Under the pieces are notes generated by a model. That model was not told the origin of the DNA and ran no database searches. It worked only from the letters and a program-made list of their open reading frames with translations. 25,389 bases of DNA from NCBI GenBank assembly GCA_002420235.1, contig DIHQ01000103.1:1-25389 (forward strand), read 5' to 3'. The DNA comes from Flavobacteriales bacterium UBA5692 (GTDB taxonomy: Bacteria > Bacteroidota > Bacteroidia > Flavobacteriales_D > Sanyastnellaceae). The position numbers were made by a program, and so were the translations under genes. Shown piece by piece: positions 7,649 to 16,572 of the stretch (positions within the stretch are counted from its first letter, which is position 1; each line of letters starts with the position of its first letter).

Positions 7649-10600
7649 ATGATCCGCTTATATATCATACCCATTGCATTGGTTTTAGGTGCTTTTGCAC
7701 CCAAATCTCTTTTCGCTCAATGTCATGAAGTCATTGATAACGAAGGAATTGCGACATCCAATCCCACATGGCACAACTGCAGTGCCTCTGACGCTCCGTT
7801 GAGCATCGAGACGTCCACTTCTTGGATAGAGCTCGTGATCAATTGGGGCGATGGAAGTGCTTTAGAAACTATCGGGGTATTCAATCCCGGAGATGCGCCT
7901 GTCACGCATGCGTACGGCAGTGACGCCTCCAACTATACGGTAACATTGGCGGAAGCTGATGGATCGTGCTCTATCGAAGGGCACTACTTCACAAGCGCTC
8001 CAGCGAGTAATTTTTGGAGCAGCGAAGTAAGTGTCTGCGAAGGAGCCTCAGTTCAATTTCATCAAGAGGCTACAGACGTGGAATACGCCTGGAATTTTGG
8101 TGTGAACCCTAACTTTTTAAACACATCTACAGGGCACGTGAGCTTCACCTTCTCCAATCCAGGCGATTATACAGTTCAAAGCGTGATTCAATTGCCTGGA
8201 ACCGGTGGTACATGTGCTGACACTTCGAGCATTGACATCACTGTCCTCCCTCGTCCAGAAGTCAACATGACGCTTAGCACCACAGAAGGCTGTGGAGAAT
8301 TGACCGTATCAGGCAACGTAAGCGCACCCAACTCATATTTGTACGTCTGGTCGTTCATGCCTGCTCCTTCATTCCAAGTGGGCACGCAACTGGATTCTGT
8401 TACCTTCAGCACCCCCGGCAACCACCCAATTGCAGTCGCGGTCACAGGTGTTAATGGATGCCAGTCTTCGGCTCAGCAATTCGTCACTGTATACCCACAG
8501 CCACAGGCTGACTTTAATTTCGAAGGGGCATGCTTTGGGGAAGCCACCTCATTCTCAGATGAATCCACGGCTGGCTACGGAACAAACATCACCGGATGGT
8601 ACTGGCAATTTGGTGATGGGAACGTAAGTTATGAATCAAATCCTGAGCACAACTACGCCTTCACTGGTGACTACAACGTAAGCTTGACAGTCACCTCACC
8701 AGAATGCACAGCATCTACTTCGGAATACATCGGGATTTCTCCAAATCCAATGGTAGATGCACAAGCAGACATTTTGAACGGATGTTCACCACTTGAAGTT
8801 GAGTTCAGTGCAGATGCTTCACTTGCCTCAACCTTTGCATGGGAAATCGACGGTAATACAACCTATGGTGAATCCATGAATGCGACGCTCGAAACCGCAA
8901 TTGGTAATCCAAGCGCCCATACGGCAACGATCACGGTAACATCCGCGACGGGATGCTCCGCGATAGACACCATCACCGTGGATGCTTTTCCACGAGCCAT
9001 CGCGAATATTGAGCCTTTAACCAATGCGGGATGCGCTCCGTATTCATTACCCATTGCCAACCTTTCCGAAGGAGCCATTGCATTCGAATGGTATGCCAAT
9101 AGCAATTTCATAACGTCGAATTCAATTTGGAATGGTACGTTGGAAAACATCACTAACGAAATTGAAAGCCAGGCCATTGAACTTGTTGCACATTCTGTTG
9201 AAGGATGTAACGACACCACGCAAACAACTATTCAAGTTTATCCTGAAGCAGACTTTACATTCAGCCTTCCAAGTGACACGGCCTGTTCACCTTTAGAACT
9301 CACCATGCCAGTAGTGGAAGGCGTAAACTCGCTCACATGGGACTTCGGTGGTGGCAACTCATCTGAAGAACAAGCCCCGACCATTATGTTGGAAAACACG
9401 AATGGCGGTCTTTTAGGCACTTCCATAACTTTCACAGGCGTTTCTGTCTTTGGTTGCGTGGACTCGCACACCGAAACCGTTTACGTCCGACCTCAGCCCG
9501 TTGCTGAATTCACCTCGGATGCCCTTGAAGGGTGTGAGCCATTGGCAGCTAACTTTGAGAATGTTTCCAGCGATGCCGACTCGTACACGTGGGACTTTGG
9601 AAATGGAATTACTGATGACGGTCCGACCGCATCCCATGCATTTTACACAGATGGTCTTGTTCAAACGTACGCCATTACATTGACCGCTTATGATGACTTG
9701 GGCTGTTTTGATACCGACACATTAACTGTTACAGTATACCCCGCTGCAGATTTCACCCTAGACCTCGGTGTAGAATCTGCTTGTTCTCCGCTTGAAATGA
9801 CCTTACCGGTCATTGACGGTGCAGAGAACGTTGCATGGGATTTTGGCGATGGAAACACTTCTAATGAAGTGACACCCGACTACGCATGGGAAAACACTTC
9901 TGGTGGCCTAGACAACTACGTCATCAGCGTGACAGGTGAGACCGAACACGGTTGCAGCGGCTTAGCGGTTGACTTAATCACCGTGAAGCCTCAGCCTGTT
10001 GCGAGCTTTAGTACAATTGGCTTGAGCGGATGCGAACCATTATCCTCGACATTCACTAGCTCTGGTACTACCGGCACGACGTTGAGTTGGGATTTTGGCG
10101 ATGGTACTAATGATATCGGTTCAGAAGTCAGCCACACTTACGACGGGATCGATGCAAATGCTTCATATGACGTGACCTTGATAGCCACTCATAGTTTAGG
10201 TTGTGTGGATTCTGCCACCGCAACGGTGGATGTATATGCAGCAGCCGAATACAGCTTGGATTTGGGTATTGATTCCGTTTGCTCCCCTTTGGAATTGACC
10301 ATGCCAGCATTTGAAGGTGCACAGAACTTGTCGTGGGATTTCGGAGACGGAACAACATCCAACGAATCCACCCCAACACACTCGTGGTTCAATTCATCGA
10401 CAGAGTTAATGACCGCGTCCGTAACATTGGAAGCCGAGACGGCAGATGGCTGTCCCGGCACTTCTGAAGCTACGGTCAACATCAAGCCTCAGCCGGTTGC
10501 CAACTTCTTGGTAGAAAACGACGAAGGCTGCAATCCGTTGGTGAGCCAATTTCATAATTACAGTGTTTTGGCCGATTCTTTTGATTGGGATTTCGGTGAC

Positions 10601-13600
10601 GGCACAACCAGCCACGATGAGCACCCTGCAAACGCTTTTACTTCCGACGATTCGACCACCACATTTGAGGTGACACTAACAGCACAACACGATTTGGGTT
10701 GTTCCGATGTGACAACCCGCAATGTAACCGTGCATCCTGCCGCTGCATTCAACTTGAGTTTGGAATCTGATACCGTATGCTCCCCCTTGCAATTGACCCT
10801 GCCTGAAATTCCAGGTGCGGAGGGTATCACTTGGGATTTTGGCGACGGCAACACCGCTTTTGGTCAAAGCCCAACTCATACCTGGGAAAATAACACCAGC
10901 GAATTGCTGACGGCTATGGTGTCATTCTCTGCTGAAACCGTCAACGGCTGCATTGGATCGGCGACGACTCAAGTCTATATCAAGCCGCAACCTGAAGCCA
11001 CTTTCACAGTTGATATGGCAACTGGATGTGAGCCCCTCGTGAGCACGTTTACAAATACCAGCACAAACGGCGACACGTACATCTGGAATTTTGGCGACTC
11101 CTTGTTACCGGATTTCGCAGATAACAACGCTACCGTGCAGCACACATTCGCGGCACAAGCTTTAGACGCCACTTCAGTCTACAACGTGACCCTTTTAGCA
11201 ATCGATGAATTAGGCTGTAGCGACCAAAGCACAATCGAAGTTGAGGTCCATCCTACCCCTGACTTTGAACTGGTCCTAGAGTCGACCGAGGCCTGTTCAC
11301 CTTTGACCCTGACAATGCCCGAAATAGCCGATGCGACATCAGCTTACTGGGACTTCGGTGACGGATCTTTTTCCAACGAAACAACACCAACGCATTTGTG
11401 GGTTAACGAAACCAATGAATTGGTCAACCACACCGTTTCCTTCCAAGGGTTAAATGAATTTGGGTGCGTGGGATTGGTAACTACGGACGTAAGTGTCAAG
11501 CCACAACCTGAAGCGATATTTAACATCAGTGAGGAGATTGGATGCGCTCCATTTGATGTGGAACTTTCAAACGAAAGCCAATTTGCAAATCTCTATGACT
11601 GGGACTACGGGAATGGTGATAACCTGCAGATGGAAGGTCAAGATGAATATACTTACACCTATGCAGGTTCTGACGAACTGACGGAGTACACATTGACCCT
11701 TACGGCAACTCACGCCTTGGGCTGCATTGATACCGTTGCAAAGACCCTGACCGTACTTCCTGAGGTGAATGCTACATGGGCGGGTGAAACCATAGGATGT
11801 GCTCCATTTGAAGCGTCCTTCGAATACACAGGTACTGCCGTTCCATCCATTCAATGGACACTTGATGGCACAGTTGCGAGCATCGGCAATGCAGCGAATT
11901 TTACATTGGAGGGTATTGAAGACTCTGCCGCAGTGCACACCATAGAAATCCAGGCCATATCCGAATTTGGATGTGCGGAAAGCACAGCATTCGAAATCAC
12001 TGTCAACCCGACCCCAGTCGTTGACCTGAGCGCATCATCCGATGCCACCTGTTCGGGTGAGGAATGGAACGTTATTTATGACGTTCAATTTGCTGACGAT
12101 GTAACCCTAACAATGAATGACATGGGACTCGATCTCTCGAGTGACTTGAATTTCACGTCTCAAAACAGTTCTTCAGTAGATGCCGTTTCTACCCTGATTC
12201 TTACGGCATCAACCGATCAAGCCTGCGCCACTGCTATGGCAATTGAACACATCGTTTATCCGGAGGTTACTGCCAACTTTGATCTCCCATCGAGTTCTTG
12301 CACTCCAATGGAAGTAGTCTTTAATAACACTTCAATTCAAGCGACAGCTTCTACCACTTGGAACTTCGGTGATGGCTCTACCTCGGATGCCTTGAATCCA
12401 GCCCATGTCTTCGAAGCCTTGGGTGCTGATAATGAACATTACTCTATAACCTTGGTGGCCGAGAGCGCAGCTGGATGCTCTGACACTTTAGTTCAGGTTG
12501 TCGAAGTTTGGGGTCAGCCTGAAGCCGAATTGACACTCGTGGAAGCCGAGGGATGCTACCCTGTAGATGTAACCTTCGAAAATGCCAGTTTAGGTCACAC
12601 CTCTACTGAATGGAATTATGGAAACGGTGAATACGGTGCGGTCGGAGATTCCATTCACACAAAAACCTTCTTTAATCCGACTAGTGAAGTTGTGGTTTAC
12701 ACAACTGAAATAACCGTTAACAATGCACACGGTTGCACCGCTAGCGATACGGTTGATGTTGAAGTAGGCCCATACTTAAATGCTCAATTCGACGTGGTTG
12801 CACAAGGTTGCACACCTGTTGAAGCGAACATCATCAACCAGTCAGAAGGCGCCGCATCTTTCTTGTGGAACTTCAACGATGGATCTGCATCATCAAATGC
12901 AGCTAATCCAACACACACCTTCGTAAATACCACAAATGAAGACGTTACCTACTACGTTGAGCTAATCGCTATGAGTGCGTATGGGTGCGCCGATACCACA
13001 GCTGTTGGAGTTGAGGTATATGTGGCCCCCACAGCAGAATTCTCTGTGAGCCCTGCAATTCAGACTTACCCGAACACTACCGTTGGCGTCAACAACTTGA
13101 GCATTGCCTCTGCGAGCGCCGTTCAATACTGGAGCTTCGGCGATGGAACAGAAATTGCTGCCGACCAGCCAATCTTCCATACTTACAACTCGTGGGGCAC
13201 TTACAACGTCACATTATTAGTCGACAATGGATTCTGTGCCGATGCTCATACAGAGTTGGTCACTATACTGTCTCCTAATCCGGTAGCTAGTTTCACCGGC
13301 AGTGGCAGCGGCTGTGCACCTTTAGCTGTGGACTTCGAAAACCACTCTAGCCATGGAGCACAATACATCTGGGATTTTGGCGACGACATTATGACCTCGG
13401 AGGAATCGCCCATTCACGTCTTCACACGACCAGGCATTTACAACGTCTCGTTGACTGTAATCGGCTATGAAGGTCAGGAAGAACAGATTGTCCAGTACGG
13501 TGCAGTTGAAGTCTTCCCATCCGCCTCTGCAGCCTTCGTAAACAGCCCAACACAAGTCATTGTTCCGGATCAGCCGGTCGACTTTGTCAATCTATCTGAA

Positions 13601-14080
13601 ATGGACGCAACGGAGTTCTTCTGGGACTTCGGAGATGGCCAATTCAGCACAGAAAAAGAGCCAGTTCACTTTTACACAGAGCCCGGAATCTATAACGTAA
13701 GTTTAACCGCCAACAACAGCTTCAACTGCCCAACTACTTACACGCTGGAGCACGCTGTTGAGGCAATCGTGGGCGGATTCATGGAATTCCCGACGGCCTT
13801 CACCCCCAATACTGGCGGTTCGAATGGCGGATACTATGATTCCAATGCATTGGACAACGACGTATTCCACCCACACCACATGGGAATTGTAGACTACGAA
13901 TTAATCATTTTCAATAAGTGGGGAGAATTGATCTTCCGATCAACCGACCCCTACATTGGCTGGGACGGCTACTTCCAAGGCCGTATCGTTCGACAGGATG
14001 TGTATGCATGGAAGGCGACAGCAACTTTCAGCAGTGGATACCGTACCACACAGGCAGGGGATGTAACTCTCATCAAATAA
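7649..14080 (+). CDS. Giant PKD-repeat cell-surface protein with type B type IX secretion signal (SprB-like adhesin)
   Basis: This 2143-residue protein has a signal peptide cut after about residue 23 (SLFA, then QCHE). The rest is about 22 immunoglobulin-like PKD domains, most marked by a W-D/N-FGDG core strand. Most domains have two cysteines, one in an early C-x-P motif and one in a late GC motif, which suggests one disulfide per domain. A few domains are degenerate and lack the core, for example around 12010-12260. Residues ~530-1370 form a five-fold two-domain super-repeat, listed separately. The last ~95 residues (FPTAFTPN, IFNKWGELIF, GWDGYFQG, DVYAWKA, ending GDVTLIK) are a gliding-motility-associated C-terminal domain, the type B signal for type IX secretion. 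In known examples type B substrates need a PorP/SprF-like partner for secretion and anchoring, and such a gene follows after six bases. A role in adhesion or gliding is inferred from architecture; the ligand is unknown. Confidence 0.93.
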   Translation: MIRLYIIPIALVLGAFAPKSLFAQCHEVIDNEGIATSNPTWHNCSASDAPLSIETSTSWIELVINWGDGSALETIGVFNPGDAPVTHAYGSDASNYTVTLAEADGSCSIEGHYFTSAPASNFWSSEVSVCEGASVQFHQEATDVEYAWNFGVNPNFLNTSTGHVSFTFSNPGDYTVQSVIQLPGTGGTCADTSSIDITVLPRPEVNMTLSTTEGCGELTVSGNVSAPNSYLYVWSFMPAPSFQVGTQLDSVTFSTPGNHPIAVAVTGVNGCQSSAQQFVTVYPQPQADFNFEGACFGEATSFSDESTAGYGTNITGWYWQFGDGNVSYESNPEHNYAFTGDYNVSLTVTSPECTASTSEYIGISPNPMVDAQADILNGCSPLEVEFSADASLASTFAWEIDGNTTYGESMNATLETAIGNPSAHTATITVTSATGCSAIDTITVDAFPRAIANIEPLTNAGCAPYSLPIANLSEGAIAFEWYANSNFITSNSIWNGTLENITNEIESQAIELVAHSVEGCNDTTQTTIQVYPEADFTFSLPSDTACSPLELTMPVVEGVNSLTWDFGGGNSSEEQAPTIMLENTNGGLLGTSITFTGVSVFGCVDSHTETVYVRPQPVAEFTSDALEGCEPLAANFENVSSDADSYTWDFGNGITDDGPTASHAFYTDGLVQTYAITLTAYDDLGCFDTDTLTVTVYPAADFTLDLGVESACSPLEMTLPVIDGAENVAWDFGDGNTSNEVTPDYAWENTSGGLDNYVISVTGETEHGCSGLAVDLITVKPQPVASFSTIGLSGCEPLSSTFTSSGTTGTTLSWDFGDGTNDIGSEVSHTYDGIDANASYDVTLIATHSLGCVDSATATVDVYAAAEYSLDLGIDSVCSPLELTMPAFEGAQNLSWDFGDGTTSNESTPTHSWFNSSTELMTASVTLEAETADGCPGTSEATVNIKPQPVANFLVENDEGCNPLVSQFHNYSVLADSFDWDFGDGTTSHDEHPANAFTSDDSTTTFEVTLTAQHDLGCSDVTTRNVTVHPAAAFNLSLESDTVCSPLQLTLPEIPGAEGITWDFGDGNTAFGQSPTHTWENNTSELLTAMVSFSAETVNGCIGSATTQVYIKPQPEATFTVDMATGCEPLVSTFTNTSTNGDTYIWNFGDSLLPDFADNNATVQHTFAAQALDATSVYNVTLLAIDELGCSDQSTIEVEVHPTPDFELVLESTEACSPLTLTMPEIADATSAYWDFGDGSFSNETTPTHLWVNETNELVNHTVSFQGLNEFGCVGLVTTDVSVKPQPEAIFNISEEIGCAPFDVELSNESQFANLYDWDYGNGDNLQMEGQDEYTYTYAGSDELTEYTLTLTATHALGCIDTVAKTLTVLPEVNATWAGETIGCAPFEASFEYTGTAVPSIQWTLDGTVASIGNAANFTLEGIEDSAAVHTIEIQAISEFGCAESTAFEITVNPTPVVDLSASSDATCSGEEWNVIYDVQFADDVTLTMNDMGLDLSSDLNFTSQNSSSVDAVSTLILTASTDQACATAMAIEHIVYPEVTANFDLPSSSCTPMEVVFNNTSIQATASTTWNFGDGSTSDALNPAHVFEALGADNEHYSITLVAESAAGCSDTLVQVVEVWGQPEAELTLVEAEGCYPVDVTFENASLGHTSTEWNYGNGEYGAVGDSIHTKTFFNPTSEVVVYTTEITVNNAHGCTASDTVDVEVGPYLNAQFDVVAQGCTPVEANIINQSEGAASFLWNFNDGSASSNAANPTHTFVNTTNEDVTYYVELIAMSAYGCADTTAVGVEVYVAPTAEFSVSPAIQTYPNTTVGVNNLSIASASAVQYWSFGDGTEIAADQPIFHTYNSWGTYNVTLLVDNGFCADAHTELVTILSPNPVASFTGSGSGCAPLAVDFENHSSHGAQYIWDFGDDIMTSEESPIHVFTRPGIYNVSLTVIGYEGQEEQIVQYGAVEVFPSASAAFVNSPTQVIVPDQPVDFVNLSEMDATEFFWDFGDGQFSTEKEPVHFYTEPGIYNVSLTANNSFNCPTTYTLEHAVEAIVGGFMEFPTAFTPNTGGSNGGYYDSNALDNDVFHPHHMGIVDYELIIFNKWGELIFRSTDPYIGWDGYFQGRIVRQDVYAWKATATFSSGYRTTQAGDVTLIK
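9239..11755 (+). repeat. Five tandem ~166-residue two-PKD units inside the adhesin gene
   Basis: Units start at 9239, 9737, 10235, 10733 and 11249, and the last ends at 11755. Lengths are 498, 498, 498, 516 and 507 bases. Each unit has an A domain with a CSPLxLTMP-type motif and then a B domain opening with KPQPVA- or RPQPVA-like residues and GCxPL. Codons differ freely between units, so the duplications are old and the protein sequence has been kept by selection. The extra 18 bases in unit 4 fall around an SLLPDFADN insertion in its B domain. Confidence 0.88.
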
Positions 14081-14086
14081 ACCGAA

Positions 14087-15115
14087 ATGAAACACTTGAT
14101 AATCAACACAGCTATGAAAGCAATTTGTGCCCTTATCCTCGCCTTGGGCGTGTCCGCCGTGCAGGCTTGGAGCCAGGACCTGCGGTACACGCAGTACAAT
14201 GCAATCCCAACGAGCATAAACCCAGCCTTCGCAGGTTCACTTGATGAGGCAAGACTTTCGACGGTATATCGCAACCAGTGGGCAGCCATGCCAGGCGCGT
14301 ATGTCGGATGGCATGTTGCGGCCGATTGGTACAACCGCAACTTGAACAGTGGCTTCGGCGTGTTGCTAAGCCAGGAGGAAGCGGGTGCAGGCGGATTAAA
14401 CACCACACGCATCGCTGGACAGTATGCTTATGAAATTCCATTGGGCAACGGCTGGCGCTTGCGGCCAGCGCTTCAGGCCGCTTTGGCCAATCGCTCAATT
14501 GATATGGCCCAATTGACATTCGGGGACCAACTAATTCGCGGTCCTGAGGTAAGTACAATTGAGGACCGCCCAAGTATTTCCCGTCACTACTTTGATTTTG
14601 CCACAGGTTTTCTACTCACGGGAAAGTACACATGGCTCGGATGTTCATTTGATCACTTAAACAACCCGAACGAGAGCTTGAATGCGACTTACATAGACCC
14701 GATGGATGTCAAGACTTCAGTCCACGGCGGATGGCGTATGCCCCTTGTGGACCACATTCGTGATAAGCACCACGGCGACCTCATTGTGGCATTCAATTAC
14801 ATGGCGCAGGGTGAGTTTGACCAACTCGACTTGGGTATCTACTACGATACAAAGCCGCTGAGCTTCGGATTGTGGTACCAAGGATTGCCCTTCGGCCACA
14901 CCATCGAAGGTGGCGCAGACGTTGACGCGGTAAGTGCGATTTTAGGGTACGGTCAAGACAACTGGAAAGTCGGGTACAGCTACGATATCACTTTGAGCAC
15001 CTTGGGCCTAAGCACCACGGGTGGAAGTCACGAATTGGCGCTTTCATATACTTGGAAGACGCAGCAGCGCAAGCGACCCCAAGCACCTCGCCGCCTACCC
15101 TGCCCTATATTCTGA
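14087..15115 (+). CDS. PorP/SprF family type IX secretion membrane protein
   Basis: This 342-residue protein has an N-terminal signal peptide (hydrophobic ICALILALGVSAVQA, cut near AWSQ/D). The mature start, YTQYNAIPTSINPAFAG (~54-70), with YRNQWAAMPGAY soon after, is the hallmark of the PorP/SprF family. Alternating short strands and a C-terminal PCPIF are also typical; the family forms outer-membrane beta-barrels. SprF in Flavobacterium is required to bring the giant adhesin SprB to the surface, and type B substrates are commonly encoded beside such partners. Here the gene begins six bases after the adhesin stop, so it is almost certainly co-transcribed and is the best candidate for that adhesin's anchor or secretion partner. 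A second in-frame ATG at 14114 would give a shorter signal peptide. The operon ends at the hairpin at 15145-15172. Confidence 0.92.
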   Translation: MKHLIINTAMKAICALILALGVSAVQAWSQDLRYTQYNAIPTSINPAFAGSLDEARLSTVYRNQWAAMPGAYVGWHVAADWYNRNLNSGFGVLLSQEEAGAGGLNTTRIAGQYAYEIPLGNGWRLRPALQAALANRSIDMAQLTFGDQLIRGPEVSTIEDRPSISRHYFDFATGFLLTGKYTWLGCSFDHLNNPNESLNATYIDPMDVKTSVHGGWRMPLVDHIRDKHHGDLIVAFNYMAQGEFDQLDLGIYYDTKPLSFGLWYQGLPFGHTIEGGADVDAVSAILGYGQDNWKVGYSYDITLSTLGLSTTGGSHELALSYTWKTQQRKRPQAPRRLPCPIF

Positions 15116-15144
15116 TAGTTAAGCGGATCGGAATACTTAATGCC

Positions 15145-15172
15145 CACCCAACTCCTTAGCAGGAGTTGGGTG
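15145..15172. terminator. Strong hairpin terminator between convergent genes
   Basis: CACCCAACTCC (15145-15155) pairs perfectly with GGAGTTGGGTG (15162-15172) around a TTAGCA loop. It sits between the stop of the PorP/SprF gene and the stop of the convergent murB gene and could end transcription from both sides. There is no long T run on either strand, so it may work as a strong pause or stabilising stem. Confidence 0.75.
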
Positions 15173-15179
15173 TGTGCAT

Positions 15180-16487
15180 TTAAAGCCCTACCTGATTGAC
15201 TTCAGGCACCAATTGAACACCATATTTGTCCACTATATCTTCCATGATTTCATGCGCAAGCGCCCAAATCTCAGCCCCTGTCGCTCCACCATAATTCACC
15301 AGTACAAGCGCCTGTTGGTCATGCACCCCACACGCACCCCGTTGATGTCCTTTCCAACCGGCCCTGTCAATAAGCCAACCTGCTGCGAGTTTAACCCCTC
15401 CATCCGGTGCTGGGTAATACACCACTTCAGGGTGATTGCGTTGGATGCGTGCTAAGACTTCTTTTGAGACCACAGGGTTTTTGAAGAAGCTTCCCGCATT
15501 ACCTATTTCACGGGGGTCAGGCAGCTTCGATTGGCGGATGGCCATGACAACTTCAGCCACCTGCCGATGGGTGGTGCCTCGGTCCCACCCTCGGGATTGT
15601 AGTTCTGATTGAATCACGCCATACTGGGTATTCAACGGTGCCGTTCGCTCCAAACTGAAGGCGACGCGCACAATGACCCACTTCTCTTTCTCTGATTGCT
15701 TAAACACACTGTCACGGTAGCCGAAGGCACAACGTTTGGGTTCGAAACGCTCCAACGCACCAGTGTCCCGGTGAATAGCTTCCAACCAAGCAAATCGGTC
15801 TTTCACCTCTACGCCGTACGCACCAATGTTCTGCATTGGTGAAGCACCAACGGATCCTGGAATCAAAGCGAGATTCTCCAAACCATTCCAGCCGCATTCC
15901 AGCGCATGCATTACCCATGCATGCCACGATTCCCCCGCACCAACGACTACTTCGACAGCATTACCATCGTCAGTCACCTTCTGTATCCCGAGGATATTCA
16001 TATGGAGCATGCGCCCCGCCCAGTCCTGACACATCAGCACATTGGAACCGCCGCCGAGCACCATTAGCGGCAACTCATCTCGATCTTGTAATGCCCATCG
16101 GACATCGGCATCACTCTTAACTTCGAATATGCAGCTGGCTCGTGCTTCGGCCCCGAAGGTAGTCAATGCCCCCACAGGCGCATTATCGCGCCATAGTCCT
16201 TGATTAGTAGGGTAAGGCGTTCTGCCCGGAATTTCGTCCGCCGATGCCACCGACCGTTCATTAAGTAACCGCTTCCACGTGTCAACATTTAAGAAGCGAA
16301 CGGGATCATCGCCTTGGAGCAATTCGGAAACCCACTGATAACGGGGATAATCAGAGGCGTAATGCTGATGCACTACCCATTTGCTATCCCCCATCGGTTG
16401 CCACTCCGTGACGTGCTTCGGGCCCTCAATAATATAGAGGTTTGGTGCACCCTCTAGTTTCCGGAATTGGGGATAATCTATACTCAT
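15180..16487 (-). CDS. murB: UDP-N-acetylenolpyruvoylglucosamine reductase with an N-terminal extension
   Basis: MurB makes UDP-N-acetylmuramate in the cytoplasm by NADPH-dependent reduction of the enolpyruvyl group, the second committed step of peptidoglycan synthesis. The MurB part runs from about residue 101 (NAPVGALTTFG) to the end. It keeps the FAD-binding GGGSN (145-149), IPGSVGASPMQNIGAYG (209-225), the Tyr257/Arg258 of the type I loop, the catalytic Ser333 in GNAGSFFKNPV and Glu429 in the final PEVNQVG, so it should be active. The protein is 435 residues, about 100 longer than usual. Residues 1-100 (QFRKLEGAPNLYIIEGPKHV at 7-26, EWQPMGD, YASDYPR, WVSELL) do not belong to MurB. There is no Met between residue 32 and the MurB domain, so a separate MurB start would need a non-ATG codon. 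The gene converges with the PorP/SprF gene and diverges from the TPR gene. Confidence 0.93.
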   Translation of the reverse strand: MSIDYPQFRKLEGAPNLYIIEGPKHVTEWQPMGDSKWVVHQHYASDYPRYQWVSELLQGDDPVRFLNVDTWKRLLNERSVASADEIPGRTPYPTNQGLWRDNAPVGALTTFGAEARASCIFEVKSDADVRWALQDRDELPLMVLGGGSNVLMCQDWAGRMLHMNILGIQKVTDDGNAVEVVVGAGESWHAWVMHALECGWNGLENLALIPGSVGASPMQNIGAYGVEVKDRFAWLEAIHRDTGALERFEPKRCAFGYRDSVFKQSEKEKWVIVRVAFSLERTAPLNTQYGVIQSELQSRGWDRGTTHRQVAEVVMAIRQSKLPDPREIGNAGSFFKNPVVSKEVLARIQRNHPEVVYYPAPDGGVKLAAGWLIDRAGWKGHQRGACGVHDQQALVLVNYGGATGAEIWALAHEIMEDIVDKYGVQLVPEVNQVGL

Positions 16488-16541
16488 CTTGTGGTTGCAA
16501 TTTCGGAGGACGCACGAAACAAAGTTGCCCTAGGGACGTTG

Positions 16542-16549
16542 TATTTTTG
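16542..16549 (+). promoter_or_regulatory. Predicted -7 promoter element for the TPR/addB/flippase operon
   Basis: TATTTTTG matches TAnnTTTG exactly and lies 23 bases before the chosen ATG of the TPR gene, in the 85-base gap between it and the divergent murB. A TTG at 16525-16527 is closer than the usual -33 spacing, so only the -7 element is well supported. Confidence 0.42.
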
Positions 16550-16572
16550 AACACCTTGATTTGTATCACACC

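Noticed and set aside
7612..7740. Upstream ATG opening ~40 codons that overlap the adhesin start
   Set aside because: It is out of frame with the adhesin, has no recognisable content, and the ATG at 7649 already gives a normal signal peptide.
9239..11755. Regularly spaced repeats that might suggest a CRISPR array or satellite DNA
   Set aside because: The period is about 500 bases, the repeats are coding and conserved at protein rather than DNA level, and they sit inside one open reading frame.
13969..14573. Open frames on the minus strand across the adhesin/PorP junction
   Set aside because: They lie opposite two well-supported genes and have low-quality, Cys/Arg/Pro-rich translations typical of shadow frames.
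16561..16572. TTG start for the TPR gene
   Set aside because: An ATG only four codons later gives a better start and more distance from the predicted promoter.
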